A DNA stretch of 64,000 nucleotides from Gonatopus flavifemur (lineage: Eukaryota > Arthropoda > Insecta > Hymenoptera > Dryinidae). The notes below the pieces were generated by a model, which saw only the letters and a program-made list of their open reading frames with translations, ran no database searches and was not told where the DNA came from. How positions within the stretch are numbered: position 1 is the stretch's first letter; the number at the start of each line of letters is the position of its first letter. Shown here in pieces: positions 24,430-35,943 of this stretch. The stretch covers positions 62,001-126,000 of the forward strand of contig JAFFJZ010000083.1 of the NCBI GenBank assembly GCA_018340375.1, given 5' to 3'. The position numbers were made by a program, and so were the translations under genes.

Positions 24430-25235
24430 AGGTGAGGTAAGAATATATTGGCCGGTCCTTTTCAGGATAATTCAAGGAAGTTCTCATTCGGCGGTATTTA
24501 TCTCACCGACAGTCCTCCTCAGGATAGTTGGCGTTTTTTCTCCGCAAGTGAGGTGAGGATATCTTGGTCCATCTTTTTTCAGGATGATACAAGGAAGTTC
24601 TCATTTGGCGGTATTTATCTCACCGACAGTCCTTCTCAAGATAGTTGGCGGTTTTTCTCCACAGGTGAGGTGAGAATACCTTGAACGATCCTTCTCAGGA
24701 TAGTTCAAGAGCGTTGCGATTTCACGATGGTCACTTCATCAATTCTTCCTCAGGATAGTTGGCAGTTTTTCTCAACAGGTGAGGTGAGGATATCTTGAAC
24801 AGTCTTTCTCAGGATAATTTGACGAAGTTTCCATTCGGCGATATTCATTACACCGACAGTCCTTCTCCGGATAGTTGGTGGTTTCTCTCACAGGTGAGGG
24901 GAGAATACCTTGGATGGTCCTTTCTAAGATAGTTCCAGAGCGTTGAGATTTCACGGTGGTTACTTCACCAACAGTTTTTTTTCAGGATCGATGGCAGTTT
25001 CTCTTCACAAGTGGAGTGATAATATCTTGGTTGGTCCTTTTCAGGATAGTTCAAGAAGACTCCCATTTGGCGATAGTGACTCCACCGACAGTCTTTTTTA
25101 GGATAGTTGGAGATTTTTCTCCACAGGTGAGGTGGTTGAACAGTCCTTTTCAGGATAGTTCAAGGACGTTCCCATCTGGCGATAGTTACTTCACCGATAG
25201 TCTTTTTTAGTATAGTTGACGATTTCTCTTCTCAA
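24430..25235 (+). repeat. ~120-bp tandem array upstream of piggyBac A
   Basis: The phrases TTTTTCTCCACAGGTGAGGTG and CAGGATAGTTGGCGG alternate with CAGGATAGTTCAAGG about every 60 bases, giving roughly seven 120-bp double units up to the transposase start region. The units may have been subterminal repeats of the transposon. Confidence 0.8.
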
Positions 25236-25274
25236 GTGCAGATAGTATTTCTGGAGGAGGCGTTGATTTATAAA

Positions 25275-26154
25275 ATGGCTGAAAAAGAAGCTTAGAGTAG
25301 CGGTGGATCCGAACCACAAGAAGAGGACACTGGGAATGAAGAATTTGATGCCGTTGATTTGGAAGACGCCGTCTATGATGTACCTCAGATCTTTGATGAT
25401 GCGCATTTTCACCCATCAATAAAAGATTTTGAAGGTAGCTCTAAGATCAATCCCAACGCCTCCATAACCGGAAATTCATCGATAGATTTTTTCAATTATT
25501 CTCGCGATTCTTTCCTTGTGAAAAAAATCGTAACGGAGACAAATCCTTATTACCCTCAAAGTCCTCAAATTTCATACCCCCATACGAAAGACTGGTGCCC
25601 TCTTACGAAAGCTGAATTCGGAATATTTCTCGGTCTCTCAATTCTTACGGGTCATGTTCGAAAAGGTGATCTGAAGGATTATTTGTGTACGGATCCTCTG
25701 TTATTTACTCCAATTTTCCGAGTATCAATGCGTCGTGATAGATATTCGCAAATTCCGCGACATTTACACTTCCAAGATAATGAAGATGATTTTGAATTTG
25801 TCAACCATTCCTTACGGAAAATCAACCCAGTGACAGATCACCTACAAACCAAATTTTCGGGAGTTCTCATTCCAGGCAAACACCTGTGCATAGACGAAAG
25901 TCTGTTACCATGGGAAGGTAGGCTTTGATTCAAACAATATATTCCTCTCAAAAGAAATCGTTTCGGCATCAAGTCGTTTTGGACTTGGTAGACTGCGATA
26001 CCGAATTCATTCTAGGCTTCATTGTCTACACTGAAGCAGATACTGAATATCAAAAGTTCGGATTAGGTGTTACCGGTGATATTGTCGCTCACTTCTTACA
26101 ACCTTATTTTCATAAGGCTCATGCTATATACATAGACAATTGGTATAGTCCATA
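25275..26154 (+). pseudogene. piggyBac family A transposase, 5' half
   Basis: The likely start is ATG 25275, followed at once by an in-frame TAG at 25293. The same frame then runs to 25928 with the piggyBac DDE domain: WCPLTKAEFGIFLGL, a degenerate RYSQIPRHLHF block and the first catalytic Asp in CIDESLLPWEGRL. Frameshifts near 25926 and 25985 follow. The second catalytic Asp is in YIDNWYSP, ending at 26153, where a RAG1-like element interrupts the gene. The protein resumes at about 29010. piggyBac transposases cut and paste DNA at TTAA sites. This copy is inactive by stop, frameshifts and insertion. Confidence 0.9.
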
Positions 26155-28989
26155 AAAAGTCGGAAATCAAAAAGTGACAATTTTCAGGAGGTTGTTGCTA
26201 CGCAGCGGTCGGTAAGTGAGTAATAAACAATCATCCGCCATATTTTTCAGATGAAAGGTACTACACGTCGCATGCTCAATCTTCTTCTTACCGCTCCCAT
26301 AATTGCACGTACTGTCATAACGTGAATAGACTAAAACATCTCTATTGAATTCGAGCATGTTTTTTTGTAAAAAGTGAATCGTATTTCTTTTGATGATGAA
26401 TATTGTAAAGTCAGGTATGTAGAATCCTAATCATGGATGTATTTTGGGATTAGTCCATAACCTTGACAGTTCTTTAGATTTCTGTCAAGTATTCTCCTTT
26501 GTACTTCTTTTTGTTTTGTAGACGTGTTCAAAAGTGATTTTTTCATACTTCCGGATTTTTGCCGGATATAATTTTCTTTCTATCTTCCTCTTGAATGTTC
26601 ATCCTCTATGCGTGTTCAAAAATCAGCTGCCAGAAAGTGCCAGAACAATGAATATAGTACAAAAAAATTTAGTTGTAACCAGATGCAATCAACTTGTTCT
26701 TCATGGTTATCTCTATTTATTCAAGCATTCTCTTGTTATAGACCCATCTGGTTCCAATATCGTGTTTCGACAATACATTTATTGCATGACGAAAGAATGC
26801 GAAGGACAGGAATTCGCAGAAAAATTGGATTCGATCGAGGAAAAAATTATAAGTCGTGTTACATTCCCGATTCAGCAGACATAAAAATTTATCCGACAGT
26901 TTTCGCGACTCAAGTCAGAAATCAAGGGTGAATGGCAGGCTGCGAACAGAACTGAGAAAGTATTTTTACACAAATACCATGATCGGTTGCAAGGTACTCT
27001 CGAAATACCATCCAAATGTACCTCCAGTATTGTAGGCCGTCCGAAAAAAGCTTTTGAAGAATTGAGCGATTGCAGTGAACGTCGCAAAACATTACACTCA
27101 ATAATAGAAAATGAGGGAGAAGCTCTTCTTTATGCTGGTCAAATGTCACTTAGAGAATCTGGTAATCTTGGTGGAGTGAAAGTGGTGAAGGATATTATTT
27201 CATCACCAACACGTGGCAATAAATATAGAGATGCATTGAGAAAGAGTGGTATCCCTGATTCGAAAGTCACTCGGCTGACGCCAACACAAGCTCTATCTAT
27301 GTATGTCGATGCATCTTTAACAAGGCAGCAATATGAAATTATGAGGAACAGTTTGGAGCAATCATATCCTTGTTACTCCATTCTTCAGAAAGCGGAATAA
27401 GATTGCTACCCAAATATTGACGCCTATAATATCACTGAAACATGTGCAGAAATAAAATTACAGGCATTGTTGGATCACACAGCCAAACGATTTATATTGT
27501 ACTTGGAAGAAGTTGTGACATCATCAACACCAGAAGAATCAGCGTACTTAGAGTTCACTTATGAATGGGGTTGTGATGGATCCAAGCAAGCTGAATTTGA
27601 ACAAAAATTCTCTAACAGTAGTGATTCCGATTCCAACATTTCTGAATCGTCAATGGTACCCCTACAGCCCGTATGTGAAACTATTAATGAGATAATTTGG
27701 CATAACCAATCCCCCTCTTCACCACGCTTTTGCAGACCAATGCGAATCAGATTCATTCACGAATCAAAGGAGGTAACAAATGAAGAAAAAAATTTTCGTA
27801 AAGAGCAAATCAAACACTTATCAGGAATCAGAATACTGATGGCGCCCAGAGGTGTCACTGTGAATCATGATTTGCCGTTCACCATGATTGATGGTGGAGT
27901 TTGTAATGCTGCTACAAATAATGCATCCAGCATGCGGTGATACATTCGCAAAGCTACTTCCAAAGAATTCAAAGATTTATCTAAATTGGATGAAATACAC
28001 GTAGAATCTCAAAACTTACACTTCGGATTATCCATTTTGCATGCGAGAATCAGATTTTTCGAAATGAAACTGCACATTCCATATGAATTACCAATAAAAA
28101 AGTGGCAAAGCAGAACAAGCTGAGGAGAATATTATCAAAGACCGGAAAAAAATTATCCGAGAGAGATTCGGAGGTCAACTTGGATCAATAGTACATGAAC
28201 CCAAGCCGAATTTTGGCAACAGCAATGATGGCAGTACCAGCAGAAGGTTTTTCTCTGATGCTGAAACGTCCGCAGACATTACAGGAATCGACAAAACTTT
28301 AATTGGAAGGTTTGCTACTGTTCTCGAGGTAATATCCAGTGGGCACAAAATTGACGTAGACAAATTCGCTCTATATTGCCGAAACCCAGCTGGACTATCT
28401 ATCAATTTGTATCCATGGTATCCGTTGTCACATACTGTACATGGAATATTATTACATGGTCCCATACTTATTCAACACGCGCTTTTGCCCATAGGGATTT
28501 TATCCGAAGGAGCAGCGAAAGCACGGAGCAAACATTTCCGACAGTTCAGGGAACGGTATTCTAGAAAATTTTCCTGAGTTCAGTGTAATGTAGATGTACT
28601 CAATAGGCCGTCAATTACATCAGATCCATTTTTGAGTTGTATCAGATCCGAACCTCCGAAACAATCGGAACCATTCAAGCCAGAAACGATAGAAATGTTG
28701 CTTCCGTGGGACGAGAATAATCAGGCTGAAGAAGATAATACTCATGAAGAAGCAGGCGGAAATACTGACGAAGCTTCAGATGAAAAAGGATGGGATTCTT
28801 CTCCAGATAACTGTTGATATTTCTGACAAAAACAAGCTTGAATATCATTATGAATGAGTATTTTGTGTCGGTCCTATTTATTCACTTATTACGCAATTTT
28901 TAGCTGCAATGTTCATTTTCATGATTATTTGTTCGAATATAATGAAAATGAAGAGAAAGTGACGCATAAATAATTTTGATCGACTTTTT
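26155..28989 (+). mobile_element. RAG1/Transib-like transposon inserted in piggyBac A
   Basis: piggyBac coding ends at NWYSP (26153) and resumes at about 29010, so this ~2.8 kb block is a later insertion. AAAAAGTCG at 26155-26163 is matched in inverted form by CGACTTTTT at 28981-28989, a candidate short terminal repeat. No clear target duplication was resolved. The block contains a decayed RAG1-like transposase on the plus strand. Confidence 0.75.
26987..28817 (+). pseudogene. Decayed RAG1/Transib-like transposase (family 1)
   Basis: Segments at 26987-27400 and 27467-27940 share a frame, separated by a TAA at 27398. After a TGA at about 27938 and a frameshift near 28110, coding continues to 28573 and beyond to 28817. 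Features in order are VGRPKKAFEELS (resembles the GGRPR motif of the RAG1 nonamer-binding region), LTPTQALSMYVDASLT, the first catalytic Asp in YEWGCDGSK (about 27568), MIDGGVCNA, LHARIRFFE, RRFFSDAE, LYPWY and HGILLHG. Where RAG1 and the copy at 58-60 kb have the catalytic Glu (EARNK/ESGNK), this copy reads AAKARSK, so Glu is replaced by Lys. The Cys pair of the CxxCGA zinc motif is also lost. It is clearly inactive. Confidence 0.8.
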
Positions 28990-29643
28990 GGGTGGAATAC
29001 CCCTCTGTGCTCAGGCTGAATTCTTATATGATCGTGATACGGGAATTTGTGGTACGGTCAAAGCCAATAGGAAGGGAATGCTGGAGCTAGAAGATGAATT
29101 ATAACGAGGTGAGGTACCAATCGCTCATAATTAGGTTTGAATGGCAATGAAATGGGGAGACAAACGTAGTGTTTGCATGCTTACAAGTGTTCACGAACCA
29201 GGATTTTGCGCGACCGGAAAAAAAAATTATGAAACGTGTATTCATGAATACAATGGAAATATGGGTGGCGTTGACAATAAAGATAGACAACTATCGATAA
29301 CCGAAATAGTACGAAAAACAATGAAGTGGTATCGGAAGCTCTTCGTTCACCTCATCGACTTATGCCTATGTAATGCTCATGCTTTGTATAAAAGTACACA
29401 CCAAGAGTATACATCGGTTCCTCCATTTCGGTCACAAACAGCTGGAGCATTACTGAAACTGGAGTCTACTGAAAGCATTTCTCGTAACGAACTCTCTCCC
29501 ACTTGACTAATTGTTCGCCACTTCCCGCAATCTACTACGAAACGAAGTCGCCAATTGTGCGCTCTGCGTGAAACGACGGCGCGAACAAACTACATATGCC
29601 TCATTTGCGATATCCCTCTATGCATCACACCATGCTTCGAAGA
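28990..29643 (+). pseudogene. piggyBac family A transposase, 3' half
   Basis: Coding resumes with YDRDTGICGTVKANRKGM (about 29027-29080), then after stops near 29102 continues as KWGDKRSVCMLTSVH, NMGGVDNKDRQ (third catalytic Asp) and KTMKWYRKLFVHLIDLCLCNAH. The C-terminal cysteine-rich region follows across a stop near 29504 (QLCALRE, YICLICDIPLC, CFEE). Together with 25275-26154 it accounts for a whole piggyBac transposase split by the RAG1-like insertion. All three catalytic Asp residues are still recognisable although the frame is broken. Confidence 0.88.
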
Positions 29644-29690
29644 GTAACACACCCGGGTGATCTTACCGTGAGTTCAATTAATTCAAAACA

Positions 29691-29930
29691 ACGTGAGAGG
29701 GAAGGGGACTCACGAAGAGCAATCACGCCGACGTGAAAGGCGAGAGGACTCACAGAAATCAAGCACCCCGATGTGAAAGGCGATGGGCCTCATGAAAATC
29801 AAACACTCCAACGTGAGAGGCGAGGGGACTCACATGAATCAAGCACCTTGACGTGAGAGGTGAGAGGACTCACGGAAATCAAGCACCTCGATGTGAGAGG
29901 CAAGGGGACTCACGAAAATCGAACAACCCA
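29691..29930 (+). repeat. Six 40-bp tandem units
   Basis: Units of the form ACGTGAGAGGCGAGGGGACT followed by CACGAAAATCAAGCACCCCG repeat exactly six times (240 bases). The inverted arm at about 23866-23910 has one unit, so copy number has expanded or contracted since the duplication. Confidence 0.9.
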
Positions 29931-30045
29931 AAGGGATCAAATTTCCGCCGCGTCCATGTCGCTGATCCTGGGTCATGCTGAGAGTGGAGAACCATGGAGT
30001 AGCTCCAGTTTCCTGACAAACTGTATCTCAAGCTCAAATATACTA

Positions 30046-31299
30046 TTGGGAGTACAAATTAATTCGGTCCGTTCTTTTACAGTTGGAGATGCGTTCATTC
30101 CAGAAGAAAATGAATTATCAAATTAATCAAAGTATTGTCCATCGCTGGCTATCACTCCTTCCCATCACCCAGGTAATTTTCGAATCCTGTTACGGAAAAA
30201 CGTCTCGTCTTCCTAAGCGATCCAAGTGAGGAGCCAATTTTCGATTTCTTCGAACGAAGTGAACCGATGGCCTGCCAAATCGTGCTGCATCTGTCGGAAT
30301 AACCAGTAATCAGAAGGAGCAATGTCCGGCGAGTACGGCGGGTGCGGTAGAATATCCCACTCCAACGCTTCTAGATAATTTTTCACTACTTTTGTGACAT
30401 GGGGCCGGGTGTTATCGTGTAAAAGAATAACTTCGTCATGTCTTTCCTTGTATGCCGGACGTTTTCCTCGTAACGCGTGACTGAAACGAATCAATTGTAG
30501 CCTGTACCGACCACACGTGATAGAATCACCAGGTTTTAGCACCTCATAGTATATAACACCCTTTTGGTCCCACCAGATACACAGCATGATCTTTGAACCA
30601 TGCATATTCCTCTTTGGTGTCGATGTTGAAGTCGATGGCAACGATTGACCGGGCATAGCATAGTATTTTATTTCCTTGTTGTTATCGTAGAACATCCATT
30701 TCTCATCTCCTGTCACAATCCGATGTAAGAACCCCTTCCTTCGTTGTCTTTGAATCAATACAAGTGAAAAATCGCCGTTCAATGTCTCTAGGCTTTGAGT
30801 CATGAGGCACCCAATTGCCTCGCTCCTGAATCATGCCTATGGATTGTGATCGTACGGGAACAGCTTGTTGCGTAACTCCTAATGATCCCACAAGCTCCTG
30901 TTGCATTTGACTAGGATCTTCGTCGAGTAAAGCCTCCAATTCCTCGTCCTCGAATTTTTGTGTTTGTCCTGAGCGAGGCTTGTCTTCAACACTGATTTCG
31001 TAATTTACAAAACGTCGGAACAATTCCCTACATGATGAATCAGTTGGAGCATTGTTACCATAAACTTCCACAAGCATCCGATGGGCTTCAGCTGCAAATG
31101 CTGCTCAGTTGAAACGGAATCTGACATACTCCATCGAGTGAGAATCGGGATTGTAGAAGGAACTAGGAGCGATATCAACTGAATATTATTCACAGGTGTC
31201 TTACCTCTCTGAAACAATTGAAATCGGTTGTGACGATGGAACATTCATGGGAGCGAGAGTCATCTTTCCTAACCAGACCGAACCAATTTGTACTCCCAA
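30046..31299 (-). mobile_element. mariner element, 1,254 bp, TA target duplication
   Basis: TTGGGAGTACAAATT at 30046 and its inverse ending at 31299 form the inner part of roughly 26-bp TIRs that continue TTCGGTC-like on both sides. TA occurs at 30044-30045 and 31300-31301. The length and TA target are those of a complete mariner. It sits inside the right arm of the piggyBac inverted arrangement, where the left arm is uninterrupted. Confidence 0.92.
30213..31170 (-). pseudogene. mariner transposase (DD34D), frameshifted
   Basis: The N-terminal part (about 31170-30703) contains RELFRRFVNYEISVEDKPRS and a helix-turn-helix region with LGVTQQAV. A frameshift near 30745 moves coding into the segment at 30213-30803, with the catalytic motifs VTGDEKWMFYDN, LLHDNTRPHV and YSPDIAPSDYWLF. 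These give the Asp, Asp and Asp of a DD34D transposase, followed by HRFTSFEEIENWL near the C-terminus. At least one frameshift, and probably another near the N-terminus, prevents expression of a complete protein. Confidence 0.9.
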
Positions 31300-31559
31300 T
31301 ATGAGAATTCCCACACCAAAAAAAAGTAGTACGGAAATGAGACATGAAATCCAAATCAATCGGAAGAAATCTATCATCTTTTTCTTCCCCTTCCATTGAA
31401 AATATGCTTCTACAACTGAGAAGGTTTTGGACAAATGAAAATCCTCCCACGACTCAGACTAATCTCCTCAGATGGAAGAGAATACCTGATACAATATATC
31501 AGAGGAGGAGTTGCAGCAGAATGATGGGAATACGATGTGTTTTTTCTCGTGGTTTGATC

Positions 31560-31970
31560 GTCAAGGAATTTGGAAATGATTCAGGCCGGAATCAGGAAAA
31601 CAATATTGGACCTCGAAATGTTTGTATCCAAGATCAATGAGTCTTCTGGGATTTTTCCCACAACTGCCTTTCGTACTCAGCACAACGAAGAAAATTGGCG
31701 TACACAGTTTGAGCTAAAAATACAGAAAGAATAGAATTGAACCTTGGAATGACCTCCCTCAAGGTGAAGGACGCGTCCAGGATTCTTTATACTATTCTTT
31801 CCGTACTGAGCACACCAAAAAACGTGGGCATACACAGTTTCAGCTCAAAATACGAAAACAAAAGAAATTGGACCTTCAAATGACCTTGGAATGACCTTTT
31901 CCGAGGTCAAGGACGCATCCAGGAGATCTCTTACCATTTTTTTCCGTCCTCAGCGCAAAAAATCACTATC
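31560..31970 (-). repeat. Inverse of the ~135-bp array
   Basis: CAAGGTGAAGGACGCGTCC (about 31756) and GAGGTCAAGGACGCATCC (about 31902) are reverse complements of the units at 22850-23400, with a 140-base offset. About 200 bases upstream (31344-31560) also match 23500-23650 in inverted orientation. Confidence 0.8.
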
Positions 31971-32099
31971 AAAAACACGCAAAAACCATCGCATAGTCTT
32001 CCTTCGCCTTCACCTTTCCCTCCCGGACTGGTCCCAAAAAGGACCACCTGTTCGGTTGGAGGTTAGTCGTGAGTTATATCCGATTTATATATAAAAATA

Positions 32100-32944
32100 C
32101 ACGGATCAAAACAGGTCGATTTACACTGAAAATTCGCCGTCCTCTAAAGGTTAGTTACGGTAACTATTTTTACATAACTATTTTAAAATTGTATATATAA
32201 CTATGACAACTAGTTACCACAAGTACGGAATCGTTACCGAAACTATAAAATAGTTACCACGACTATGGAAAAATAATTGTATGTGGCATCAACTATTTTT
32301 TCAAGATTACAAGGACAACAAATGTATAGTCGCATCACCTATCAAAATATAATTGATGTAATTATCTAGAAATAGTACTTGTCACAAGTTTATAATAGTT
32401 CTAGTAACTATAATTTTGTAGTTTTCCACTTCATAGTCAGAGACACTAATAAATCCATAGTCAACAAGGCTATTTTTGACGAGTTCATATCAAGTGTTTG
32501 GGAACCGTCAACATATCAAATATATGTAGTTTCATAAACTATTGAAGAACAACAAAGTAATTTGTTGCATTCAGAATATCTTTCCTATAGCCACCTTGAA
32601 TATATCACCGTTGTAAGGACTCCGAATTCATAGTCATAAATAGACACGGAATCCTCAACTATTTATCCGTAGTCATGATAACTATCTATCATATGTTCCC
32701 ATAAGCTTTTGAATTTAAGTTAACCTGACTATTATCCAGTTATTTCACCTTTTTCTCAATAGTTAATGCAGCCATAACCTCATAGGGCCTGTTACTCTGG
32801 AGCTGTAGTTGATGCGATACATAACTATTTTTATTGGAGTTGCAGCTACCATACATTTCTCTGGGAGTACCTTCCGAGATGCGAAACGCTATCATACTAT
32901 TAACGTACATCTGTCATATACTGTTATTGTCTGTCTTTTGAAAG
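32100..32944. repeat. AT-rich region built from TAACTAT words
   Basis: From TTACACTGAAAAT at about 32121, the words AACTAT, ATAGTTA and CTAGTTACC recur in both orientations to about 32860. No coding sequence is present. It is absent from the corresponding place in the left arm (around 22800), so it is probably an insertion into the right arm. The 5' ACACTGAAAA resembles the ends of other MITEs here, but no opposite terminus was found. Confidence 0.5.
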
Positions 32945-34593
32945 ATGGGAATTGCTGATATTCCTGGTAATACGGAATCTATAGATGGACTTGCAGATTC
33001 AGATATTGATGAGAATGCGCCAGATCTCATTGATGTAGAAAATGAGTATGCAGAAGAAGATGAGAAAGAGGACAATTCAGATGAATGTTCTGGCAGCGGA
33101 GTATGGACGAAAGAGGGGAAACATAGAACAGACTGCCCATTTACTACTAATCCTGGACCAAATATTTCAGATGATGTGAAATCTCCATTAGATATTCCCG
33201 AATGTCTTTTTCCAGAAGAGATTCTAGATATAATAGTTGAGCAGACTGATATTTATATACAGAGCAAAAAACCTGATGCGAAATTGATGACAAAGGATGA
33301 ATTACGTATTTTTTTAGGGATCAATATCCTGATGGGAATAAAAAAATCACCTTCATACCGTGATTATTGGTAATCGGATTCAAAGTTAAACGATCTCGTC
33401 ATAAGTTCGTTGATGCCTGCTATTCGTTCTGGATTTATTTCAGGTAATTTGCACATTCGTAATAATCGAACAGAACCTAAAGAAGGTGTACCAAACTATG
33501 ATAAAATATAAGTTGAGGCCACTACTGGATAGACTTGAAAAAACTTTCAAAACGTATTGGAACCCAAGCGAATATCAATCAATCGATGAGTCTATGATAA
33601 AATCCAAAGGTCAAAGTAGCTTGAAGCAATATATGCCAGCTGAGCCAATGGAGCGTGGATATAAATGTTGGGTTGGAGCAGATCAATCTAGTTTTGTTTG
33701 TGAATTTCAAGTCTACACCGGTGAAACGGAACCTTCTGAAGAACACTCAGGAGCACGCGTTGTCAAGGATCTGACCCGTGAACTTGTTGGCAAAAATCAC
33801 CACGTCTATTTCGACAATTTCTTCATTAGCGTTAACTTATTGATTTCGCTGAAAGAAGATGAAATATTTGCTCGTGGAACTATACGGTCTAATCGTGCAG
33901 AATTAACGGAATCTGCAATGCCTGATGAACAGATGAAACATGGATAATATAATTTTCGAACGTCTAAGACTGGTATTTCTTGGATCAAATGGATGGATGC
34001 AGGAGGTGTATACTTTCTTCCGAATCACCATGATCCATCCGAAGGCACAACCGTAAATCGGAAGCAAAAAGATGGCACTTTCAAAAGAATAGATTGTTCT
34101 GTGATGTGCTCTGATGACAATGAATACACAAGCATCGTTGATAACGTTGATCGCTTGGTATCTAAATACAAAATTGATCGGAAGTCTAAAAAGTGGTGGC
34201 ACAGAATATTTGGGTACTTCATTGATGTGACAATTGTGAATCCATTTATCATATATACAAAAATGACCCGTAATCCAGTGACAATGAAAAAGTTTGAACT
34301 GCTTTTAGTAGATGGATCAGTGTCTGGTACAATTCCTACTAAAAGATGAAGGAAACGTCAGCCTTCAAAAGTCGGTTCTCAAAAACCACGAGTTTCCGTT
34401 GACAAAAGGCACTTTCAATCAGCTCATATGTCAACATTCATCGGGAATCAGAGACGATATGCACTTTGTAGTACGAGCAGAAATAATGAACGAACCCGTT
34501 GGATGTGTAACACATGTAACGTACCATCATGTTCACAATCGGACAGAAATTGCTTCTCGTTATATCATCCGCGGAAAAAGAGAAAGAAAATAA
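32945..34593 (+). pseudogene. piggyBac family B transposase, near full length
   Basis: The segment at 32945-33373 is the acidic N-terminus with FPEEILDIIVEQT and LRIFLGINILMGI, ending at a TAA (33371). A frame break follows. The segment at 33486-33947 has the catalytic Asp residues in SIDESMIKSKG and VYFDNFFISV. The segment at 33993-34349 has VDNVDRLVSKY (third Asp), RKSKKWW and VDGSVSGTIP. It ends at a TGA (34347) that is a single in-frame stop; the same frame continues to 34593 through a cysteine-rich tail (RYALCSTS, WMCNTCNVPSC, NCFSLYH). The protein needs three or more repairs and is inactive. The inverted deletion derivative is at 21830-22796. Confidence 0.9.
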
Positions 34594-35050
34594 CATGAGA
34601 CTATATAAATAAGATATAAACAATTCCAATTGGAAAAAACAATCACAAATCGCAAAGAATGAGAGATATCTAAAAAAAACATAAAAAATACACAAGAACA
34701 CAAAAAAATGGAGATGACAACCACCACGTCCTCGTTCGTATCTCCGGGTTTGGCTGAGAGCGGCTACTTTCTGTAACAAAGCTCCCTAAGTTCCTGACGA
34801 TTCTAAATCTCCTTTCACGAGAATCTGAGTTCGGATTCGTAACCAGCAAGTCTGAATGATCCCATGTTGCAATTCTTTGCGAAATTCGGTAATATTGTAT
34901 TTTTTCGATTGCCACTTTGGATCCCCCATTTCGAATTCGCAGAATCCGAAATCGGATTCATGATCCGTGTTATGAATAAACAAATTGCTGTGATATCAGA
35001 AGATTCTGAATTCTGACACCAGGTTATTTCTCTTTTTGGGGAAATAACCA
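34594..35050 (-). repeat. piggyBac B tail plus inverted ~120-bp unit
   Basis: The AT-rich tail (34600-34790) and the following ACGAATCCGAA/GGGATCC-containing units (34780-35040) are the inverse of 21060-21660. The order in both arms is transposase, AT-rich tail, then ATGGCGGATCC-type units. Confidence 0.7.
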
Positions 35051-35305
35051 AAACAAGGGTACATGCTTGTACTAGAATTTCAGGATGGAGGTTGAGGAAG
35101 TTAATTCTTGTTCCCCTATACAGGGGTGGAATTCATTTCATCGATTGAATGTGACAATCCGGATTGAGTTACTCAATTTGCAAGATTTAATTTTGAATTT
35201 TATTGATTTAGATTTCAACAATTTGGTGAATCGAAATTCTGACAGATATTTTTTGGAAAAACAAAAATTAAATTTCCAGTATCTTATTACTCACTCTAAT
35301 CTTAG

Positions 35306-35352
<47 letters not shown>

Positions 35353-35365
35353 TTGTTCGACCCCA
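35051..35365. other. Non-coding with (CT)n microsatellite
   Basis: No gene is supported. A CT-dinucleotide run occupies about 35311-35354. On the minus strand it is a GA-rich stretch just after the candidate primer site of the errantivirus LTR, so it may be retroelement leader sequence. Confidence 0.5.
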
Positions 35366-35903
35366 GATTTCAAAGAATACTGCTTCACGAAAAGTTCTTC
35401 TTCCCTGGTATTCAACACAATAAAAATCGCTGGAGTGGCACAGTCGAAACACGGTTGAGATACGGTTAGAACACGGTTGAAACACGATTAGAACACGGAT
35501 AGAGTTCTTCCTGAACACAGGAAACTCAAACGACCGAGGACTCCGCTTCACTGACGTAAATCACGACTTGACTGGCGTAACGAGAGCGCAGCTTTTCTCT
35601 TCTTCTGCTTTCTTCGTCGACTTCGACCCACCTCAGACTTACGTTGATAGCATGTCGAAGTCGACGGAGTTCTCAGAATCAGATAATTCAGGGCCAGCAG
35701 TTCGAACTTCTGTCACGTACCACCGTTAGACAAATCATAAAACTGGATCTGGCCTGCGATAATTCGTGACAGGCACGTCCGTATACTCTGACTTCAAGGA
35801 GTCATTGTATACGAAAGTACCCCAAGTTCACGAAGGCTCTTTGAGAATGAAAAGCAGATTAAATTTGGAATTTTATATTGTTAAATTGTTACAGAACGTA
35901 ACA
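35366..35903 (-). repeat. Candidate errantivirus LTR with PPT and PBS
   Basis: On the minus strand a purine tract AAGGGGTGGCGG (about 35904-35915) is followed by TGTTACGTTCTGTAACA at 35903. A TGG-start, primer-site-like TGGGGTCGAAC begins at 35365. Having a polypurine tract on one side and a primer site on the other is the layout of an LTR between two internal regions. Without a second copy the borders are tentative. Degenerate AACACGGTT words repeat at about 35447-35500. Confidence 0.5.
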
Positions 35904-35916
35904 TCCGCCACCCCTT

Positions 35917-35943
35917 ATTGAATCGTCGTCCCGACGATTCAAT
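35917..35943. other. Perfect 12-bp-stem hairpin
   Basis: ATTGAATCGTCG, a three-base loop (TCC) and CGACGATTCAAT form a perfect palindrome next to the polypurine tract. Its function is unknown. Confidence 0.85.

Noticed and set aside
24430..25235. CRISPR-like array (also the 40-bp units at 29691-29930)
   Set aside because: Whole units repeat, including the parts that would be spacers; the genome is clearly eukaryotic.
21055..35050. piggyBac fused to a large DNA virus (Teratorn-like)
   Set aside because: No viral replication or capsid genes are present; everything between the transposases is repeats, a mariner and a RAG1-like element.
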